From Dicaeum eximium (Eukaryota; Chordata; Aves; Passeriformes; Dicaeidae): a DNA stretch of 64,000 nt. Positions 59,683 to 64,000 of this stretch are shown one piece after another (positions within the stretch are counted from its first letter, which is position 1; every line of letters starts with the position of its first letter). Position numbers and translations under genes: made by a program. The stretch lies in the NCBI GenBank assembly GCA_013396995.1, contig VWZP01005252.1:1119963-1183962 (forward strand). Direction: 5' to 3'. The notes beneath the pieces were generated by a model that was given only the letters and a program-made list of their open reading frames with translations, was not told the DNA's origin and searched no databases.

Positions 59683-62085
59683 CTAGCAAAGGAAGAGTGA
59701 GAAAATGATGAGTTAATTCAAAATAATCAGTAATGAAAGTATTCACTGAAAATTCTCCTTCATCACATTTAGTTATGTTGTTCTTGCAACCCAACTGGTG
59801 AGCAGTGGGCTTTTTAAAGGATAAATGTTGGTCATACAATCTGATAAGGAAAGCAATTCTGCAGCATTGCTGGTTTTCCTTTCCATGGAGAGAAATCATG
59901 TAAAGGAAGAGAAAGACTTTGGCACTTGCCTGTAGGAGCCCGTTGTCACTCGAATGCCATCAATTAACATGAACTTCTCACGGACTTTTCCAATGATTTT
60001 GGTGCCCGACCTGGTGCAGTATGTGCTCCCCGTGATAACCCGAACCCTCATCAACTGTTAAAGACACAGCAGGAGTCAGGGGGACTGCCAAGTTCAGTGA
60101 CTGTATTTAAAGGAGTAACACAGCAATAACCATCCCTCATGAACTGCTCACTGGCACAAGAGTCACCCCTAGGAACCAAGTGAGTGTTTTGTCCTGTTTT
60201 TGTAGGTAAAGAGGTGACATTAAGGGGCAAACCCATAAAGTGACTGTGCAGAATCTGACTCTGAAAATTCCTGTCACCTAATCATCAGGATCCAAATTCC
60301 ACAGGCTCCTGAGAACCTGCTTCTCCCTCAGCCTTCAAAGTGCATTCCTCCTGCATTTCCTTGAACATTCAATTAGTATTTGTGTTCAGAAAGCAGCTGT
60401 AACATCCAATTACAAAGGTTTCAGATTTTCTATTAATTGCTGTCTTATGTAAGAATAGTTAAATCTTCCAAGATAGAGCTGGAGCTACCTAACACTCGTT
60501 TTAAGTTGTGGCAGCAGGTGTAATAATTTCTTCTTTTGACAGCTCAAAGATTACAGTCATAAGAGGATCAATTCCCTACCCCTATAAATATGACAAGGCT
60601 CACCTTTTCTTGCTCAAGGTCAACTCCCAGATCCTTGCACATTTTTAGAAAGTGGGAAAATGAAGACTGATCTAGAAGGATATACACTTTAACTTGCCGT
60701 TGGCTACAGGCTTCCAAGAGGTCTGTGAAGATGTCAGTGTCTGTGAAGGAATCCATAACCAGGGCAATCATCTGAAACCAGTTTCAGAAGAAACCATTAG
60801 GCTGTTTCCACAGCATAGCAAGGGAGATAGCACATGAGAAATTTGACTTTCAAATTAAATAGTCCCCCCTGCCTTTTTTTCAGGTGGTTACAGAACATGG
60901 TACAGTCTTCTGTGATACAGAGCATTCTTCCTCAACCTGAGATAGAACTAGACCCCTGTTTTGCCCTGTGTTAGGCAAATTTGATCTCTGCCTAAGCAAG
61001 AGGGTTTTTCTTGAGAACAGATGTCTTTTCCTCAAAAGCATTGCCAGAAGAAAAAGTTGAACTTACTTCCAATGCCACAGTTTTCCAGTCTTCCAACTTT
61101 TCAAATATAAAAAGAAACAGTAAGAAAACCCAAAACCACCACTGTCTGACTGGTCTTTATATCTCAGCTCTCTGCTTAAGATAAAAGTCAGGTTCCTCTT
61201 GACCTTATTATTATATTTCAAGTCAAGATCTCAGTAAAACATCCCTTGAGAGCCAGCTCCTACCACCGCAGATCTTCCCCATGTGCTGAACCCCAGGGTT
61301 TGCTGTGGATTCTCAGCAGGATGGGGAAGCAAAGGCTGTTTCAGAGAGCCGGGAATGGGCACACTCCGGATGTATCGCTCACGGGTGCCAACTCCTGAGG
61401 GAACCTAGAGGCACCGGGAGAGCGCGGGCTCGGTTTAAACAGGATGGGGTGGAACTAGCAAATGATGAACCTGTTTAAAAACTAACTACAAAAGATGCTG
61501 GGACAGACATAAAGCAATACGAAACGGCAGAGTAATTAAAAACGGAAAGCTATGTAAGAATAAGCGAAGCGGGGAAGGACGAGGCGGCCCCGGGAAGCGG
61601 CGCAGGCGGGAGCGGGGCGCTCTCCGGGCACTCACCTGTCGGGCGGAGCGGATCTGCCGCCGCACCGCCTCCTTGCAGCCGTAGATGCTGTCCCCGCAGC
61701 CGGGCTGGAAATGCGCCTCCACCCGCGTCAGCCCGCGGAAGGCGCCGCTGGCGAAGCCCGGCCAGCCCAGCTCCAGCGCCGGCGGCTCCAGGTCCGAGCG
61801 CTCGGGGAAGTAGGTGAGCGACGAGGCGTCCAGCGAGGCGCCGGCCGAGGCCTCTGCCGCCGGCTCCGGGCCCGCGGCGGGCGGCAGCGCGGCCCGAGCG
61901 ATGTCCTGCACCTCGGGCTCGGACAGGAAGGGCGGCAGCTGCTCCCGCCGCAGGAAAGCCCGCAGCGCCTCGGGGCCGCCCGCCACCAGCTCCTCCAGCG
62001 CCAGGCGCTGCGCCTCGCTGTACGGCCCGGCCGGCGGCGGCCACCGCCCCGAGCCCTCCTCCAGGCACTGCGACGCGTTGGCCAT
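59292..62085 (-). CDS. FAM83D: FAM83D, DUF1669 scaffold protein with short C-terminus (gene span, 4 exons)
   Basis: FAM83D binds casein kinase 1 alpha through its DUF1669 (pseudo-phospholipase-D) domain and takes it to the mitotic spindle. Four exons join in frame to 377 residues. LALEELVAGGPEA (28-40), DLEPPALELGWPGF, GCKEAVRRQIRSAR, VYILLDQ, SGTKIIGK and SFTWTDGKLNSSN are FAM83D hallmarks. The domain is complete to SKPI; after about 50 further residues of weak similarity the protein stops, whereas mammalian FAM83D has nearly 600 residues with repeated TQT motifs that bind dynein light chain. No such motif is here. The start at 62085 has a G at -3 and a G at +4. DHX35 follows 3.6 kb downstream on the same strand, as in human. 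Confidence 0.93.
59930..60054 (-). CDS. FAM83D: FAM83D exon 3, with GC splice donor
   Basis: Residues 207-248. It contains SGTKIIGKVREKFMLIDG and TTGSY. The acceptor is CTTTAACAG; the exon ends AG/GCAAGT, a GC donor with otherwise perfect consensus. No GT donor nearby keeps the frame into exon 4. Confidence 0.93.
60604..60771 (-). CDS. FAM83D: FAM83D exon 2
   Basis: Residues 151-206, MIALVMDSFTDTDIFTDL to EQEK, the first half of the pseudo-PLD fold. Donor GTGAGC, acceptor CTGGTTTCAG. Confidence 0.95.
61636..62085 (-). CDS. FAM83D: FAM83D exon 1
   Basis: Residues 1-150, MANASQ to RSARQ; donor GTGAGT. GC-rich, with Ala- and Pro-rich low-complexity parts (68-85) that also occur in the mammalian protein. 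The frame is open upstream to an ATG at 62202, which would add 39 residues. Confidence 0.93.
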
Positions 62086-62250
62086 GGCCGGAGCGCCCCG
62101 GCGCTGCCCCGGCTCTTTATAGCGCTCCGCAGGCTCCTCCGCTCCTCCCGGCCGCTCGCCCACGGGACGCTCACGGGTGGCACAGCCCACAGCCTTCCCC
62201 ACGCCCAGGGAAGCGCCCGCAGAAGCGCCAACCTCTGAGGATCGGCCCAG
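62086..62250 (-). promoter_or_regulatory. FAM83D: FAM83D CpG-rich promoter with TATA-like motif
   Basis: The region is CpG-dense and continuous with exon 1. The minus strand has GCTATAAAG with TATAAA at 62121-62116, only 31 nt before the ATG. If used as a TATA box it would give almost no leader, so it is either unused or makes an extremely short 5' UTR. Confidence 0.5.
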
Positions 62251-62422
62251 CCCTGAACCTGCTGCCCAGCCCGCATCAAAAGGTTGCTCCTAAGGTTGGA
62301 GAGGGCAAATGGCCCCAGCAGGAAAGCACCGACGAAGTGACTTAGTCACCCCGATTTAAAATGCCAAATGAACAGAAAACAAAGCCGAGATGATCAGGTG
62401 AAAACCCCATGGCAAAAAGGAG

Positions 62423-62428
62423 TTTATT
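62423..62428 (-). terminator. candidate polyadenylation signal of the next gene upstream
   Basis: The minus-strand AATAAA lies about 340 nt upstream of the FAM83D ATG. It would suit a transcript from the right ending just before FAM83D, but no transcript evidence exists in the sequence. Confidence 0.3.
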
Positions 62429-62843
62429 TGTAAACTGTTTCTTGTTCCTGTTACAGCTTCCTGTTATACCTTAACAGCTGCACGGTATAATAAAGTCAAA
62501 AAGCACATAGAACAAACAAGGTAATTTTGCATACATGCAAGAACTGCAGGACTTGAGCTCTTAAAAATACGGTATTGGCTTTGAGGGTTTAATCTTGGCT
62601 CCCTCCCTGCAACTTGGTTTGCTGCCAGTGTTCCAGATCCACAAATCAAGCAATAAAGTACCTTATCGTTTTGAACAAGTGCAGACAGAACTTTTTTCCC
62701 CACCTCCAGCTTTAGTGAAGGAGTGGCTGCTTAGAAATCCAATAAAAGTAGCTAAGCCTCTTTGTCCATAGAGATTTCAGACAGAAATGCCAAAGTTACT
62801 TGCTCGCAAAACTTGCAGCCTTTTTGAGTTATGGATATTTTTG

Positions 62844-62863
62844 TTCATTCATTCATTCATTCA
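62844..62863. repeat. (ATTC)n microsatellite
   Basis: About five tandem tetranucleotide units. Confidence 0.9.
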
Positions 62864-64000
62864 GTATTCAAGCTAACAACTGAAATGTGCCATCTACTGG
62901 ACACACATGCCCCTAAATAAAAAAATACATAACCCAGACTCTGATTTGATTTGGCAGAATTCAGTGTGGTTGGTCACTGAAGCTCTGAGATGCAGGTCTA
63001 AAGAAAAACGATACAGGCCAGATCTCAGGGAGACACTGCACCCACTGCTCAGGTAAGACACCCAGCAAGCACAGACATGCACAGAAATTGGCAGACAGTC
63101 ACATAAAGGCTTTGCAAAGCAACCAAACCTCAGGTCCACTCAATATTGGAAGCATCTTCAAAAACTAGAGTTTCACTTTAGCTCCTCAAACCAAGTTAGT
63201 AGTGGAAAAATGATAGAGCAGGAAAGAGTATTTCAGACAGCAAAGTTAAAAGGAGAAAAATATTTATTTAACTTCTACGGTTACTTGTAAATTAACATTA
63301 CCCAACATGACCCATAACATCCCGTAGTGCATTTGTCAGTTCACTTTCGAACAGGGGCTTTGTCACATGCCCTCAATGATTGTCTCACCTTGGAGTTCAC
63401 TGCAAAGAAGGAAGCACCCACATACACACACACGTATATTTATATATCTCTAAACAAAGGCACAAGAGCATTATCAAACTAAATGGTTAGTTAGCTCATT
63501 CTGTTTCAGAAGGCTTAAGCAGTGGAAAAATAATAGAGTTGAAGATAACCTGCAACTGTTTCAACAGACTCTTTGCAGCTTAAGGGGAGGAGTACCATAT
63601 ATCACTATGTTAGAATAAAATCAGCTTTAATGGCTCTTTGTAAAAGCTGATTCATCTCCTGTCAAAGATAAAGTAGAATAAAGGCAATATTGGGAAAAAA
63701 GATTGAGAATTCCTTGATATAAGATAGATCTCCAAAGGCACTCTGAGCAAGTTCAGTGTGACTCAGATTTCTCCAAGTTTACATAAATTAAAACTAGGGC
63801 ATTAGCAATCCTGGAAAGCAGTAACAAGTTCAGTTTTGAGGTTAAATACCCAGAATTAAAATGATCTTCCCCACTAATGCATACAAGAGGAATCTGTAAG
63901 TAGTTACTATATACAACCTCTTTTTCATCGCTTACATTGCATAGTATAAAACAAAGTGCTGGAGAGTGGTGTACAGTGGCATCCAGAGGGGGCAACGAGG

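Larger units (their letters stand above)
62251..64000. other. non-coding flank, possibly the 3' UTR of an upstream gene
   Basis: I see no coding exon. In human the gene before FAM83D is PPP1R16B on the same strand, so this stretch may be its 3' UTR or 3' flank; that is inference from synteny only. It contains a short (ATTC)n run at 62844-62863 and repeat-free AT-rich DNA. Confidence 0.4.

Noticed and set aside
61711..62238. 175-codon plus-strand frame opposite FAM83D exon 1
   Set aside because: It is the antisense shadow of a GC-rich exon, rich in Arg, Gly and Ala, with no domain.

Overview
This is a window of vertebrate nuclear DNA, almost certainly from a bird and probably a songbird. Four things point there. 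The two recognisable genes are vertebrate genes in the order and orientation they have on human chromosome 20q. CR1-type LINE fragments, typical of birds, are present. There are several solo LTRs and LTR-plus-primer-site fragments of endogenous retroviruses. The DHX35 gene is compact, about 24 kb. The species call is inference; only the bird-like character is well supported.

Layout. Positions 1-31,495 are intergenic, on the 3' side of DHX35, with no protein-coding gene that I can support. This part holds solo or partial retroviral LTRs (3206-3785, 9147-9602, 14224-14950, 19679-20130), simple repeats, and several blocks that look like constrained non-coding sequence. The most striking block is CpG-dense and lies at about 20,460-21,060. 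In human the DHX35-MAFB interval is a gene desert rich in regulatory elements, so a regulatory role is plausible but inferred.

Positions 31,496-55,696 (minus strand) hold DHX35, a DEAH-box RNA helicase. I placed 21 coding exons with consistent reading frame, all with GT-AG introns and all helicase motifs intact. The first 689 residues run co-linearly with the mammalian protein as I recall it. The C-terminal tail is different: 47 residues replace the usual short tail. A sense-oriented retroviral LTR sits in intron 12, ending 14 nt from the splice donor of exon 12.

Positions 55,700-59,290 lie between the genes. They hold the DHX35 CpG-rich promoter, a CR1 fragment, a 23-bp minisatellite, and a 547-bp block repeated without visible difference across a single N. 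The repeat is probably an assembly artefact.

Positions 59,292-62,085 (minus strand) hold FAM83D, four exons encoding about 377 residues. The DUF1669 domain is complete, but the long C-terminal region known from mammalian FAM83D is missing. Intron 3 uses a GC-AG splice pair. Positions 62,250-64,000 contain no coding sequence; by synteny they may be the 3' UTR and flank of PPP1R16B.

The two genes are co-oriented neighbours but are not known to act together: DHX35 is a spliceosome-associated helicase, and FAM83D is a mitotic scaffold that brings casein kinase 1 alpha to the spindle.
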